Positions 18,954 to 28,255 are shown, numbered from the stretch's first letter. The stretch: DNA of 64,000 nucleotides from Bizionia argentinensis JUB59 (GCF_000224335.1 NZ_AFXZ01000019.1:62001-126000), one strand, 5' to 3'. Notes: a model not told the origin generated them from the sequence alone. Translations and numbers: made by a program.

Positions 18954-21254
18954 ATGGATAATATATACTTATTAATGATTATTGCCTTGGCCGTTTTAGC
19001 TGTAGCTGATTTGGTTGTAGGTGTTAGTAATGATGCAGTAAACTTCTTGAACTCCGCCATTGGATCTAAAGCCGTTTCGTTTAAAACCATTATGATTGTC
19101 GCCAGTGTTGGTGTTGCAGTTGGAGCCGTTTTTTCTAGCGGTATGATGGAGGTTGCGCGAAAAGGTATCTTTAATCCGCACGAATTTATGTTCAATGAAA
19201 TCATGATCATATTTATGGCCGTCATGATTACAGACATTCTATTATTAGACTTTTTCAACTCGGTTGGTATGCCAACATCCACAACCGTTTCTATTGTATT
19301 TGAGTTGTTAGGTGCTTCAGTAGCCATGTCCTTAATAAAAATAGGTCATGATGGCGGTAGTTTCACGGATCTTGTACACTACATAAACACCTCAAAAGCT
19401 GCCGAAATTATTTTCGGAATACTCCTCTCAGTCGTAATTGCATTCTCTATTGGTGCTCTTGTCCAGTGGTTTGCTAGACTATTATTATCCTATAATTTTG
19501 AGAAAAAAGCACATTGGGTTGGCGCCATATTTGGCGGCTTGGCTTTAACATCCATTACCTATTTTATCTTTATTAAAGGTTTAAAAGGTATGGCATTTGC
19601 CGATGATCCTATCTCCATGTTAAATGGCGCATCTGTAAACGACTTTTTAGAAAACCAAGTAACCTTAATTCTTCTTTTAAGTTTACTTTTTTGGGCATTA
19701 TTATCTTTTTTACTTATTACCGTTTTTAAAATAAATATTTATAAAATTATTATATTAGTTGGAACCTTTGCTTTAGCGCTGGCTTTTGCTGGGAACGACT
19801 TGGTAAACTTTATTGGTGTTCCAATTGCTGGATGGCTTTCTTACTCTACTTGGGCAGCGCAGGACCTTCCCGCAGAAGCTTTCAGTATGGGATTTCTTGC
19901 AGATAAAGTAGCAACACCAACTTATTTATTAATAGGTGCTGGTTTAATTATGGTGGCAACATTATGGTTTTCTAGTAAAGCTAAAGCTGTTATGAAAACG
20001 TCTTTAGATTTATCTAGTCAAGGTGAAACAAAAGAGCGTTTCCAACCTAACTTTCTATCACGTGGTTTTGTTCGTTTTGCAGTTTTAGGCTCGCTATTGT
20101 CGTCCTATTTTTTACCAAGTTCTTGGCAGAAAAAGATTGATAAGCAATTTGAAATCCCTGTTTTAACCTTGAAAAAAGATAAAACTTATGAGCTACCTGC
20201 TTTCGATTTAGTACGAGCCGCCGTTAACTTAATGGTTGCTGCCGTATTAATCTCCATTGCTACATCTATGAAATTACCATTATCCACTACATACGTAACC
20301 TTTATGGTTGCCATGGGTACATCTCTTGCCGATCGCGCCTGGGGCGCAGAAAGTGCAGTGTATCGCGTAGCTGGCGTATTAAACGTAATTGGAGGCTGGT
20401 TCTTTACTGCATTTATTGCCTTTGTTGCCGCAGCTATCATTGCTTACTTATTACATTGGAACGTAAATGTCATGGTTCCTGTTTTATTGTTATTAGTAAT
20501 TATTATATTGGTGAGAAATTATATTGCGAATAGAAAAAAATCGGATGAATTGAAAGCTGAAGATAGCTTAACACGTGCCGAAAGCAGTTCCATTCAAGGT
20601 GTAATTCATGAAAGCACCAACAATATTGCAAATGTTATAAAACGTGGAAATCGCATTTATACAAACGCCATTAACGGTTTAGCTAAACAAGATTTATCGT
20701 TATTGAAGAAGAATAAAAAACAAGTTGTCAAGCTTGGAAATGAAATTGATGAATTACGAGACAACATCTTCTATTTCATTAAAAATTTAGACGAGTCCAG
20801 TGTCGCTGCAAGTAATTTTTACATTAATGTATTAGGTTACCTACAGGATATCACGCAATCTTTAGAATACATTTCTAAAGTAAGTCATAAACACGTTAAC
20901 AATAATCATAAGAAATTAAAATTCAGTCAGATTAAGGAGTTGAAAGAAGTGGATGCGCGTTTTGAACGTTTATTCCAGAATACGAAAGCAGCTTTCGATT
21001 CACGTTCTTTTGAAGAAATTGGCGAAATTTTAAGTAGAAAGAAAGAGATTACAGATATGGTAACGCAGAAAATACACAAACAAGTAGAGCGCACCAGAAC
21101 TGAAGAGTCTAGTCCGAAAAACACAACCCTGTATTTCAGTCTACTATTGGAAACTAAAGACTTGTTAAATGCAACAATGAATCTGTTAGAGGAATATCAT
21201 AATGCACACGACAGTTCGGTAGAACCTGCTACAGTTGCGGAACCTGAAGATTAA
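18954..21254 (+). CDS. inorganic phosphate transporter (PiT) fused to PhoU-like domain
   Basis: Inner-membrane low-affinity phosphate:cation symporter of the PiT/PHO4 family. The two inverted signature repeats are GVSNDAVNFLNSAIGSKA (residues about 23-40) and FAGNDLVNFIGVPIAG in the second half, with ten or more TM helices up to about residue 525. A cytoplasmic helical tail of about 240 aa follows (IHESTNNIANVIKRGNRIYT onward). It looks like a PhoU/DUF47 four-helix bundle, normally a separate regulatory protein. At 766 aa it is much longer than E. coli PitA (499 aa). It is monocistronic, with its own promoter and terminator. Confidence 0.93.
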   Translation: MDNIYLLMIIALAVLAVADLVVGVSNDAVNFLNSAIGSKAVSFKTIMIVASVGVAVGAVFSSGMMEVARKGIFNPHEFMFNEIMIIFMAVMITDILLLDFFNSVGMPTSTTVSIVFELLGASVAMSLIKIGHDGGSFTDLVHYINTSKAAEIIFGILLSVVIAFSIGALVQWFARLLLSYNFEKKAHWVGAIFGGLALTSITYFIFIKGLKGMAFADDPISMLNGASVNDFLENQVTLILLLSLLFWALLSFLLITVFKINIYKIIILVGTFALALAFAGNDLVNFIGVPIAGWLSYSTWAAQDLPAEAFSMGFLADKVATPTYLLIGAGLIMVATLWFSSKAKAVMKTSLDLSSQGETKERFQPNFLSRGFVRFAVLGSLLSSYFLPSSWQKKIDKQFEIPVLTLKKDKTYELPAFDLVRAAVNLMVAAVLISIATSMKLPLSTTYVTFMVAMGTSLADRAWGAESAVYRVAGVLNVIGGWFFTAFIAFVAAAIIAYLLHWNVNVMVPVLLLLVIIILVRNYIANRKKSDELKAEDSLTRAESSSIQGVIHESTNNIANVIKRGNRIYTNAINGLAKQDLSLLKKNKKQVVKLGNEIDELRDNIFYFIKNLDESSVAASNFYINVLGYLQDITQSLEYISKVSHKHVNNNHKKLKFSQIKELKEVDARFERLFQNTKAAFDSRSFEEIGEILSRKKEITDMVTQKIHKQVERTRTEESSPKNTTLYFSLLLETKDLLNATMNLLEEYHNAHDSSVEPATVAEPED

Positions 21255-21273
21255 TAATACATATATTATATAT

Positions 21274-21303
21274 AAAAAAGCATCTCTTTCGAGATGCTTT
21301 TTT
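21274..21303 (+). terminator. terminator after phosphate transporter
   Basis: Stem GCATCTC/GAGATGC with loop TTTC, flanked by six A and six T, 20 bp past the stop codon. Confidence 0.9.
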
Positions 21304-21425
21304 AGTTTTCAACAGTTTAGCGGAAATTTAATTAGCACTATTTTCATTCCTTTTAATGAATAAAAATCAACTACAATAAGTTTTAAAATTATCTAGATGG
21401 TTTGTGGAGAGCCATTTTATAAATT

Positions 21426-21500
21426 ATGAAAAAAATACTTAAAATATCTCTTTTCCTAAAATTAACTAAAAGCAAAAAGGCTAGATATATCTAGCCTTTT
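21426..21500 (+). other. micro-ORF ending in an orphan terminator; possible sRNA or gene remnant
   Basis: The 496-bp gap 21255-21750 contains a second strong hairpin at 21475-21500: a perfect palindrome with arms AAAAGGCTAGATA and TATCTAGCCTTTT, far from any annotated gene end. A 22-codon reading frame (21426-21494, MKKILKISLFLKL... ending RYI) stops inside the hairpin. An orphan intrinsic terminator implies a transcript ending there, either a small RNA or the end of a decayed gene. I see no consensus promoter for it, and the peptide is not recognised. Confidence 0.35.
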
Positions 21501-21737
21501 ATTTTGACTAAAACACATACCCTTTAATAAGTGCTTAATCGTATAATAATTTAATAGCATTACGAATATGCCACATTAATCAACATTTTCATGCAACTTA
21601 TGTATAGTTGGTATTAAATTATGTGTACTTGGCAAAAAATAAATACTTACACCATTTGATCTATTTCCCTCATCGTTATTTTAAAAAAGTGAAACTGCTT
21701 TTATTATATAATAAAGTTAAGAACAACAATATATTAT

Positions 21738-21745
21738 TATATTTG
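21738..21745 (+). promoter_or_regulatory. -7 box of LytTR regulator gene
   Basis: TATATTTG is a perfect TAnnTTTG. Its last base lies five nt before the ATG at 21751, so transcription probably starts at or next to the start codon (leaderless mRNA). No clear TTG element is seen at -33. Confidence 0.5.
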
Positions 21746-21750
21746 ATTGC

Positions 21751-22485
21751 ATGATACGAGCTGTAATTATAGACGATGAGCAAAAAGCTATTGAGAGTTT
21801 ATCCTGGGAACTCACAAACTTCAATGATGAAGTAGAAATAATAGCGACCTTTAGCCAACCTGAAACCGCTATAGATTATTTGAACAACCACACACCAGAC
21901 TGCATCTTCTTAGACATTAACATGCCTACTATGGACGGCTTTCAGTTTTTAGATAGGCTGTCTAATAAAGATTTTGCCGTTGTTATAACCACAGCATACA
22001 ACGAGTATGCGCTGAAAGCTTTAAAACATGAGGCTATAGATTATTTACTTAAGCCTATAGATTCTGACGATTTAAAAGACACCTTAAGGAAAATTAAAAA
22101 GCACAACTCCCTTTCTTTCCCAATAGCCAAAATCGAAGAAGTATTAATTAATTTCAACAAAAATTTCAATCAGAAGAAGATTACTATAAATACAGATGGC
22201 AAACTTATATTTCTAGAAACGGACAACATTATTTATATTGAATCTGATGGTAATTACAGCACTTTTGTAATGGCTGACAATCAGAAAATTGTAGTTACCA
22301 AAAAACTTAAAGAGGTGAATGCTATATTACCTGAAGATTATTTTTTTAGAATTCACAATTCCTTTATTATAAATCTGAATAAAATCAAGGAATTTATAAA
22401 AAATGATGGTTACGTCGTCATGCAAAGCAATAAAAAAATACCCGTTGCCAGACAGCGAAAATCAGATTTTCTGGATAAAGTTTAA
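21751..22485 (+). CDS. LytTR-family response regulator
   Basis: Two-component response regulator of 244 aa. The receiver domain (1-120) has the acidic pair Asp8/Asp9, phospho-acceptor Asp55 in CIFLDINMP, and Lys in YLLKPID. A LytTR DNA-binding domain follows (about 140-240; IIYIESDGNYSTFV, then YFFRIHNSFIINLNKI). It resembles the LytR/AgrA/YehT group. The partner histidine kinase starts 6 bp downstream. The target genes are unknown; the neighbours give no clear hint beyond adjacency to the phosphate locus. Confidence 0.92.
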   Translation: MIRAVIIDDEQKAIESLSWELTNFNDEVEIIATFSQPETAIDYLNNHTPDCIFLDINMPTMDGFQFLDRLSNKDFAVVITTAYNEYALKALKHEAIDYLLKPIDSDDLKDTLRKIKKHNSLSFPIAKIEEVLINFNKNFNQKKITINTDGKLIFLETDNIIYIESDGNYSTFVMADNQKIVVTKKLKEVNAILPEDYFFRIHNSFIINLNKIKEFIKNDGYVVMQSNKKIPVARQRKSDFLDKV

Positions 22486-22491
22486 ATTGTA

Positions 22492-24444
22492 ATGAAAATC
22501 TATAAGCGTATTCATAGTCCGTTCACATATTTATACATAATCGTACTACTTTTAACAACGAGCATTAGTTTTTCGCAGGTACAGGACGTAAAAAGTTTTT
22601 ATAAAAAAGTAGATAGTGTAATTGCGCTTAAAACGACCCAGCAATCTGTTTTAGAATCAGCTTTTCATAACATTGCACGAGACACCATTAAACTCTCCTA
22701 TCTGGTTCATAAAAGTCATCAAAAAAAATACCTAGATGGTGAATGTTATGCCTTAAACACCCTTGGTATATATTTTAGAAACATATCTGATTACAACCAA
22801 GCATTAATAGTACATTTCAAAGCATTATCCATAGCTAGAAAAGCTGGAAACCTAGAAATGGAGGTTATTACGTTAAATATGTTAGGCGTTGTTTATCGCA
22901 GAATGGATGCCATACGGGCTGCTTTAGATTATCATAACCAAGCATTGAGTTTAGCCGAAATGCCATGCGAAAGAACGTTAGAACTCCAACAATCTATAGC
23001 GGTTTCTCAAAATAGTATGGGAAATATTTATACGGCGCTAAAACAATATGATTTAGCGCTAACCCAGTTTTACAAGTCGTTAGTTATTGAGGAGGAATTG
23101 AACAATAAACTAGGACTCGCCATTAACAATCATAATATTGGTTACGCTAAAGAAAAGCAAGGTTTCTACCAGGAAGCACTTGATTATTATAACAAATCAC
23201 TTGAATACAATAATGATATAAATTCGAAAATAGGTATCGTGATTTGCTTTAATAGTATTGGAAAAATATACATATATCAAAATAAATACTGTGAAGCCCG
23301 ATGCCTTATTCAAGATGCTTTAAACACAGCTATTAAAGTTAACGACCAATTTTATATTGCTATTTCTTACGTTAATTTAGGATTAGCTGAATTAAAATTG
23401 AATAATCTAGACGATGCTAAAAAATATTTAAATATCGGACTAGAAATAGCTCAAAAATTCAAATTAAAATCTTCAGAAATTGAAGCTTATAAGTATTTAT
23501 CTGAAACATATGAGCTTTCGGAACAGCATAAAGAAGCTTTAATAAATTATCGCAAATACGTAACACTTGAAGAGTCCCTTACCAACGAACGTAATATTCA
23601 ATATGTAAATGATTTAATTGTAAAATATGACACTGAAAAAAAGAATAATCAAATTAAAGAATTAGCCAACGAGAATGAAATTGTAAAATTACGTTTAGAG
23701 CAAAACAACCGCACATTATTTTTAAGTTTATTGGGTGGGACTTTAATAATTATTACTTTTTACGTGCTGTATAGGCAGCGTCAACTTAAAAACGAAAAGA
23801 AAATTCTAACCTTGGAGCAAGAAATGCTTCGGAATCAAATGAATCCGCATTTTATTTTTAATTCTTTAAACTCCATTAAGCTCTATATTATTAATAACGA
23901 AAAGGAAAATGCGGTTTACTATCTCAATAAATTCTCGAAATTAATCCGGAAAATTCTTATTGCTTCAACAGAAAAGGAGATTTCTCTTAAGGATGAAATT
24001 GAGAATATGGCACTTTATATGAATATTGAGAATATCCGATTTTCCAACGAAATTGATTACCAAGAAATTATAGACGAAAACCTTAACACGTCTTCAATAA
24101 AAGTCCCGTCATTAATTTTACAACCATTTTTAGAAAATGCAATTTGGCATGGTTTATCAGCTAAAACGCAAAATAAAAAAATAGAATTAGTCGCCAAAAA
24201 AGAAACAGCACGTCATGTAACCATCACTATTACAGATAATGGAATTGGCCGTGTGGCTGCGGAAGAAATCAAAAATCAGAAAACCCTCAAACGTCAATCC
24301 ATTGGCATCAGCATTACGAAAGCACGCCTTGAAAATTTTTCAAAAAACTTCAGAGCCGATTATAGTATCAAAATTATCGACTTGTACGACGAGAATAATT
24401 TAGCAACTGGAACTCAAGTGGTGCTTAATATTCCTACAAAATAA
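22492..24444 (+). CDS. TPR sensor histidine kinase (LytS/His_kinase family)
   Basis: Membrane histidine kinase of 650 aa paired with the LytTR regulator. A signal peptide (to about residue 29, TTSISFSQ) is followed by about eight TPR units (for example LNMLGVVYRRMDAIRAALDYHNQALSLAE), which would be periplasmic. A TM helix lies near residues 403-422 (LFLSLLGGTLIIITFYVLY). The His_kinase domain follows with phospho-acceptor His453 in NQMNPHFIFNSLNSIK, then the HATPase part with N-box LQPFLENAIWHGL and G-box DNGIGR. The TPR sensor suggests it reads a protein or peptide signal; the ligand is unknown. Confidence 0.93.
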   Translation: MKIYKRIHSPFTYLYIIVLLLTTSISFSQVQDVKSFYKKVDSVIALKTTQQSVLESAFHNIARDTIKLSYLVHKSHQKKYLDGECYALNTLGIYFRNISDYNQALIVHFKALSIARKAGNLEMEVITLNMLGVVYRRMDAIRAALDYHNQALSLAEMPCERTLELQQSIAVSQNSMGNIYTALKQYDLALTQFYKSLVIEEELNNKLGLAINNHNIGYAKEKQGFYQEALDYYNKSLEYNNDINSKIGIVICFNSIGKIYIYQNKYCEARCLIQDALNTAIKVNDQFYIAISYVNLGLAELKLNNLDDAKKYLNIGLEIAQKFKLKSSEIEAYKYLSETYELSEQHKEALINYRKYVTLEESLTNERNIQYVNDLIVKYDTEKKNNQIKELANENEIVKLRLEQNNRTLFLSLLGGTLIIITFYVLYRQRQLKNEKKILTLEQEMLRNQMNPHFIFNSLNSIKLYIINNEKENAVYYLNKFSKLIRKILIASTEKEISLKDEIENMALYMNIENIRFSNEIDYQEIIDENLNTSSIKVPSLILQPFLENAIWHGLSAKTQNKKIELVAKKETARHVTITITDNGIGRVAAEEIKNQKTLKRQSIGISITKARLENFSKNFRADYSIKIIDLYDENNLATGTQVVLNIPTK

Positions 24445-25119
24445 AGACTTAACCCAAACTAAAAACAACATTTATATCAAGGCAAAAAGTAAACTACTAT
24501 TTTATTGCCAACTAAATTTATATTCAAAAAAACGAACAAGATAAAATCAATAGATAAAAATTTCCACTCCAAGATTGTATAACTACTGCAAGTTGCATAA
24601 GAAAAAAGAGGTATGAACCTTTAATAAGGTTGTGGTACTTTATTATTTTAAAATGAGCAGAATATTAGTATAAGAAGAGTAAAGTGAAAAAGAAATAGCG
24701 GATTACCGTAAACAATTTGTAAAGGGGTTGGAAAAGGATTTTTAAAATTTTTATGAAGCAAATGGGACCGTTTTATTTAGCCTTTTATAATCGAGTTTTA
24801 AGATGATTTGTGTCAATTGATCTAATAATTAGATGCATTAAAACATCAAGATCTGAGACTAAAGTAGATGCATGTAAGTTATTATGACCGATAGATAAAA
24901 TTTAAAGATGAGAATAAAATTAGTGGTATAATACTTTACAGGGACAAAAATAAATCAGTGCTGGAGTTTATGCTACCGAAAAACAACAAACATATAATTG
25001 GGAGCAATTACAGAACCGTTTTATCTATGAAGGAAAAATTAAAGCTGTTAATAAAAAAAAACCGGCAACAACTCATAAAATTCGACCACTAGAAACAAAT
25101 CAAAATTACTCCTAATTGC
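24445..25119. other. 675-bp gene-free stretch with possible decayed coding sequence
   Basis: No intact gene. Short protein-like stretches appear in different plus-strand frames. One is SEKEIADYRKQFVKGLEKDF (about 24684-24743). Another, about 50 codons long, runs to 25114 (it contains YNWEQLQNRFIYEGKIKAV) and ends in TAA. They may be pieces of one gene broken by frameshifts and stops. I could not assign a family. No inverted repeats or transposase remnants were seen. Confidence 0.3.
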
Positions 25120-25689
25120 CTATTTGAAATTCTTTTCAGCCACTTTTTCCAGTTCCATATACCAATCTTCTCCAAATTTTCTAATAAGACCTTCTTTTAC
25201 AAACTTATAAATTGGCACTTGTAGTTCTTTACCTAAAGTACAGGCATCATCACAAATGGACCATCTATCATAATTAACAGCTGAAAACTCTGAATATTCC
25301 TGTATACGAATTGGGTATAAATGACAAGAAACTGGTTTTTTCCAATCAATAACACCTGCATTATGAGCTTGTTCAATACCACATAAAGCGGTTCCTCTAT
25401 CATCAAAGGTTACATAAGCACAATCGGCACCATCAATAAGTGGCGTTTCTAGCTCACCATCTTCGGTAGTAATAAAAGTGCCTTGCGCTTCAATGGCATC
25501 AATGCCAACTTGACGCAAAAACGGTTTTACTTTGGGATAAATATCTTTTAAAATCTGGGATTCAGACTTTTCAAGCGGTGCGCCAGCATCACCGTCTATA
25601 CAACATGCACCTTTACATGCTGATAAATTACAGACAAAATCCTTTTCAATAATGTCTTCTGAAACTATGGTTTTTCCTAATTGAAACAT
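25120..25689 (-). CDS. DUF3109 family protein
   Basis: A 189-aa cytoplasmic protein of the DUF3109 family, widespread in Bacteroidota and of unknown function. It is Cys-rich: the N-terminal CNLSACKGACC cluster resembles the YkgJ-type CxxxCxxCC metal or Fe-S site. More Cys follow in DGADCAYV, ALCGIEQ, VSCHLYPIR and ICDDACTLG, consistent with a bound metal or cluster. TATTTTTG (25701-25694 on the minus strand) lies four nt before the ATG, so the mRNA may be leaderless. Confidence 0.87.
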   Translation of the reverse strand: MFQLGKTIVSEDIIEKDFVCNLSACKGACCIDGDAGAPLEKSESQILKDIYPKVKPFLRQVGIDAIEAQGTFITTEDGELETPLIDGADCAYVTFDDRGTALCGIEQAHNAGVIDWKKPVSCHLYPIRIQEYSEFSAVNYDRWSICDDACTLGKELQVPIYKFVKEGLIRKFGEDWYMELEKVAEKNFK

Positions 25690-25850
25690 TTGGCAAAAAT
25701 AGGCAAACTTTCGGTTATTATAATGATGTAATTTCAGTTAAAATGGGCTAATTTTGTAAAAGACACTTAAATAAGTCAGCGCGTGTGGTTTTTCAGACAA
25801 TTTCTGATTAAAAAATCATATTAATTGATTGTAAAACGTTTTATGTTACT

Positions 25851-26054
25851 ATGAAAATATTTACGCTCATCCTATCTCTAATTGCTATTGTATTAATTGG
25901 TTTTAATGTAACTCAAATTGACTTTAGTGCGCCTTTTGCAGATAAAAGCATGGTGGCTATTATTACCATTATTGCGTCGCTTTGTGCGCTAACTTTACTT
26001 CAAATTTTAATGGTTTCAAAAAAAATTCAACAAAAATCTAAAAGCAAAGACTAA
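25851..26054 (+). CDS. small two-helix membrane protein
   Basis: A 67-aa protein with two hydrophobic helices (about 3-21 and 32-54) separated by a short loop, and a basic C-terminus. No family recognised. Its stop codon overlaps the start of the FAD-dependent oxidoreductase (TAATG), so the two are translationally coupled, which supports it being real. Confidence 0.72.
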   Translation: MKIFTLILSLIAIVLIGFNVTQIDFSAPFADKSMVAIITIIASLCALTLLQILMVSKKIQQKSKSKD

Positions 26055-26656
26055 TGTTTGACGCTTTAATAATTGGGGGAGGTGCCGCTGGTATGTCTTG
26101 TGCATTGGTTTTAGGATCAGGGAAAAAACAAGAATTTGTGGCCGATAAACGCATTGGTATAATTCTACATCAGAAAACATCGCATTTACAAAATGCCTTA
26201 TTTAATAATGTTTTGGGTATTATGCCTGGAACTACTGGCGAAGCTATTTTGACTTCTGGAAAAGAGCAATTAACCTCTCTTTATCCACATGTAGACTGCA
26301 TAGAAAATGAAAAAGTTAAGTCTGTTATAAAAACAACGACTGGTTTTTTAGTAACCACGAATAAAACAGAATATGCTTCAAAAATTGTGGTTATTGCAGT
26401 TGGCTACACCAATTTAATAAATATTGAAGGATTGGAATCCTATATTGAACCGCATCCTCGTGACAAAATTGAAAAAGAACGGATTTGGCTAAAAAACGAT
26501 AATCACTTTATAGACAACGGACTTTATGTTGCAGGTACACTTGCTGGTTGGAGGAGTCAGTTTGCCATTGCTTCAGGAAGCGGTGCCCATGTTGCTACGG
26601 ATATTTTAACGCTATGGAACAACGGTCAGCACGTTAAAGTTCATGATAAAGTTTAG
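26054..26656 (+). CDS. small FAD/NAD(P)-dependent oxidoreductase, thioredoxin-reductase-like
   Basis: A 200-aa flavoprotein with an N-terminal Rossmann dinucleotide motif (LIIGGGAAGMSCALVLG) and a C-terminal FAD motif (NGLYVAGTLAGWRSQFAIASGSGAHVA). It is about two-thirds the length of thioredoxin reductase and lacks both the CxxC redox pair and the separate NADPH-binding domain. It resembles the short pyridine-nucleotide-disulphide oxidoreductase relatives found beside membrane proteins. Electron donor and substrate are unknown. It is coupled to the small membrane protein upstream and convergent with the S41 protease gene 9 bp away. Confidence 0.82.
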   Translation: MFDALIIGGGAAGMSCALVLGSGKKQEFVADKRIGIILHQKTSHLQNALFNNVLGIMPGTTGEAILTSGKEQLTSLYPHVDCIENEKVKSVIKTTTGFLVTTNKTEYASKIVVIAVGYTNLINIEGLESYIEPHPRDKIEKERIWLKNDNHFIDNGLYVAGTLAGWRSQFAIASGSGAHVATDILTLWNNGQHVKVHDKV

Positions 26657-26665
26657 CGGAAACAG

Positions 26666-28255
26666 CTATTTAGTAGTATCCAACATTATAACTTCTTTAA
26701 TCATAACATCACTTTTATTTAAAACCTCTTCTAAAGCACCTTTACTGTATAATTGGGACGCCAAGGTAGCTTTTATATATTGTTTTACTGCTTCTTGATA
26801 AGCTACAAAGGAAATATTGGCAGTAGTTTTCGAGTTTAGATAATCTTTGAATGCCAATACAAACTCGTCTGATACCTCAAAGTTTTTTATAAAGTCCTTA
26901 CGTGAATATTTATCATAAGCATGACGATCTTTCTCTAATTCTTCAAAAATAAAACTACTTATAAAGCCACTTCTTTCTAACAAGGTCAAGGTTTCGTTTT
27001 GTATACTTAAATCCAAAGGCACAAAAACGTCTGGAATAATACCGCCACCGCCATAAACAATTTTACCTTTTGGCGTGGTAAACTTCAAGGAATCGGCTAC
27101 TTCAATTTTTTCGGGATCTAGAAATTCGCCACTGCTTAAACGCTCGAAATAATCATCGTAATAATCCTTATTACCATTACTATAGGTTCGTTGTATAGAA
27201 CGTCCAGTTGGCGTATAATAACGTGAAACTGTTAAGCGCACGGCACTGCCATCGCCTAAATTCATTTCGCGCTGAACGAGTCCTTTTCCGTAAGATCGAC
27301 GACCAACAATAGTTCCTCTATCATTATCCTGTAAAGCACCTGCTACTATTTCACTAGCTGAAGCCGAATTTTCATCTATAAGGACGTACACATCACTTTG
27401 TTCAAAATCACCTTTCTTCGTGGCAAAACTTTTCTGAATGGTTCCGCGTTTATTTTTTGTGAATAATATAAGTTTATCATTCTCTAAAAACTCGTCTACT
27501 ATCTCTTCCGCAATAGCAAGAAAACCGCCGGGGTTTCCACGCAAGTCCAACACTAAATCTTGAACGCCTAATTTTTTTAATATTTTCAGTTCTCTTTTAA
27601 ACTCCTTGTAGGTAGATTCCGCAAATCGATTAATTTTAACATACCCTAAAGTTTCATTTAGCATATAAGCAGCATCTACACTAGGAATAGGAATATGATC
27701 GCGTTTTACCGTAAAAACAAGAAGTTTTGGTTCGTCTTTACGGTAGATTTCTAACGTCACTTCCGTATCTATTGGGCCTTTCAGCTTGCCGATAATATCA
27801 GAATTACTAAAATATTTACCAAAGATAGAGTCGCCATCTGCCGTAATAATACGATCGCCTCCTCTAATACCTACTTTTTCACTTGGGCTACCCTCAAGAG
27901 CGCGGATAACAGTTATGGTATCATTGTGTGGATAAAAACTAATGCCAATACCTACAAAGTCGCCTTTCATGTTTTCAGAAACGCGTTGCATATCAGCTTT
28001 AGGAATATATACAGAATGTGGATCTAGATTTTCCAAAATCCTATTGACTGTAACATCAACAATGCTATCAGTATTTACATCGTCCACATATTCGTAGTCG
28101 ATATAATCTATAAGTCGGTTGAGTTTTTCTTTTTTACTATTAGTAGTAAAAAGTCGATCAGATTTATCAGAAAAGTTTAATTTCCCACCAATGAAGATTC
28201 CAGCAGCGATTGCGATACCCAGGAAAAGTGGTAAATATTTCTTTTTTATACTCAT
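26666..28255 (-). CDS. ctpA: S41 family C-terminal processing peptidase
   Basis: Serine protease with a Ser-Lys dyad, anchored by an N-terminal TM helix (about 7-24) and acting in the periplasm. A PDZ domain covers about 95-175 (GIGISFYPHNDTITV, GIRGGDRIITADG). The S41 core follows (DLVLDLRGNPGG) with Ser299 (NSASASE), Lys324 and Gln328 (YGKGLVQ), spaced as in E. coli Prc. At 529 aa it is longer than minimal CtpA because of a helical C-terminal tail. Its start overlaps the dCMP deaminase stop by 4 bp. The symbol denotes the family; the target proteins are unknown. Confidence 0.92.
   Translation of the reverse strand: MSIKKKYLPLFLGIAIAAGIFIGGKLNFSDKSDRLFTTNSKKEKLNRLIDYIDYEYVDDVNTDSIVDVTVNRILENLDPHSVYIPKADMQRVSENMKGDFVGIGISFYPHNDTITVIRALEGSPSEKVGIRGGDRIITADGDSIFGKYFSNSDIIGKLKGPIDTEVTLEIYRKDEPKLLVFTVKRDHIPIPSVDAAYMLNETLGYVKINRFAESTYKEFKRELKILKKLGVQDLVLDLRGNPGGFLAIAEEIVDEFLENDKLILFTKNKRGTIQKSFATKKGDFEQSDVYVLIDENSASASEIVAGALQDNDRGTIVGRRSYGKGLVQREMNLGDGSAVRLTVSRYYTPTGRSIQRTYSNGNKDYYDDYFERLSSGEFLDPEKIEVADSLKFTTPKGKIVYGGGGIIPDVFVPLDLSIQNETLTLLERSGFISSFIFEELEKDRHAYDKYSRKDFIKNFEVSDEFVLAFKDYLNSKTTANISFVAYQEAVKQYIKATLASQLYSKGALEEVLNKSDVMIKEVIMLDTTK

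Noticed and set aside
24445-25119. Insertion-sequence remnant
   Set aside because: No terminal inverted repeats, target duplications or transposase motifs were visible in any frame.
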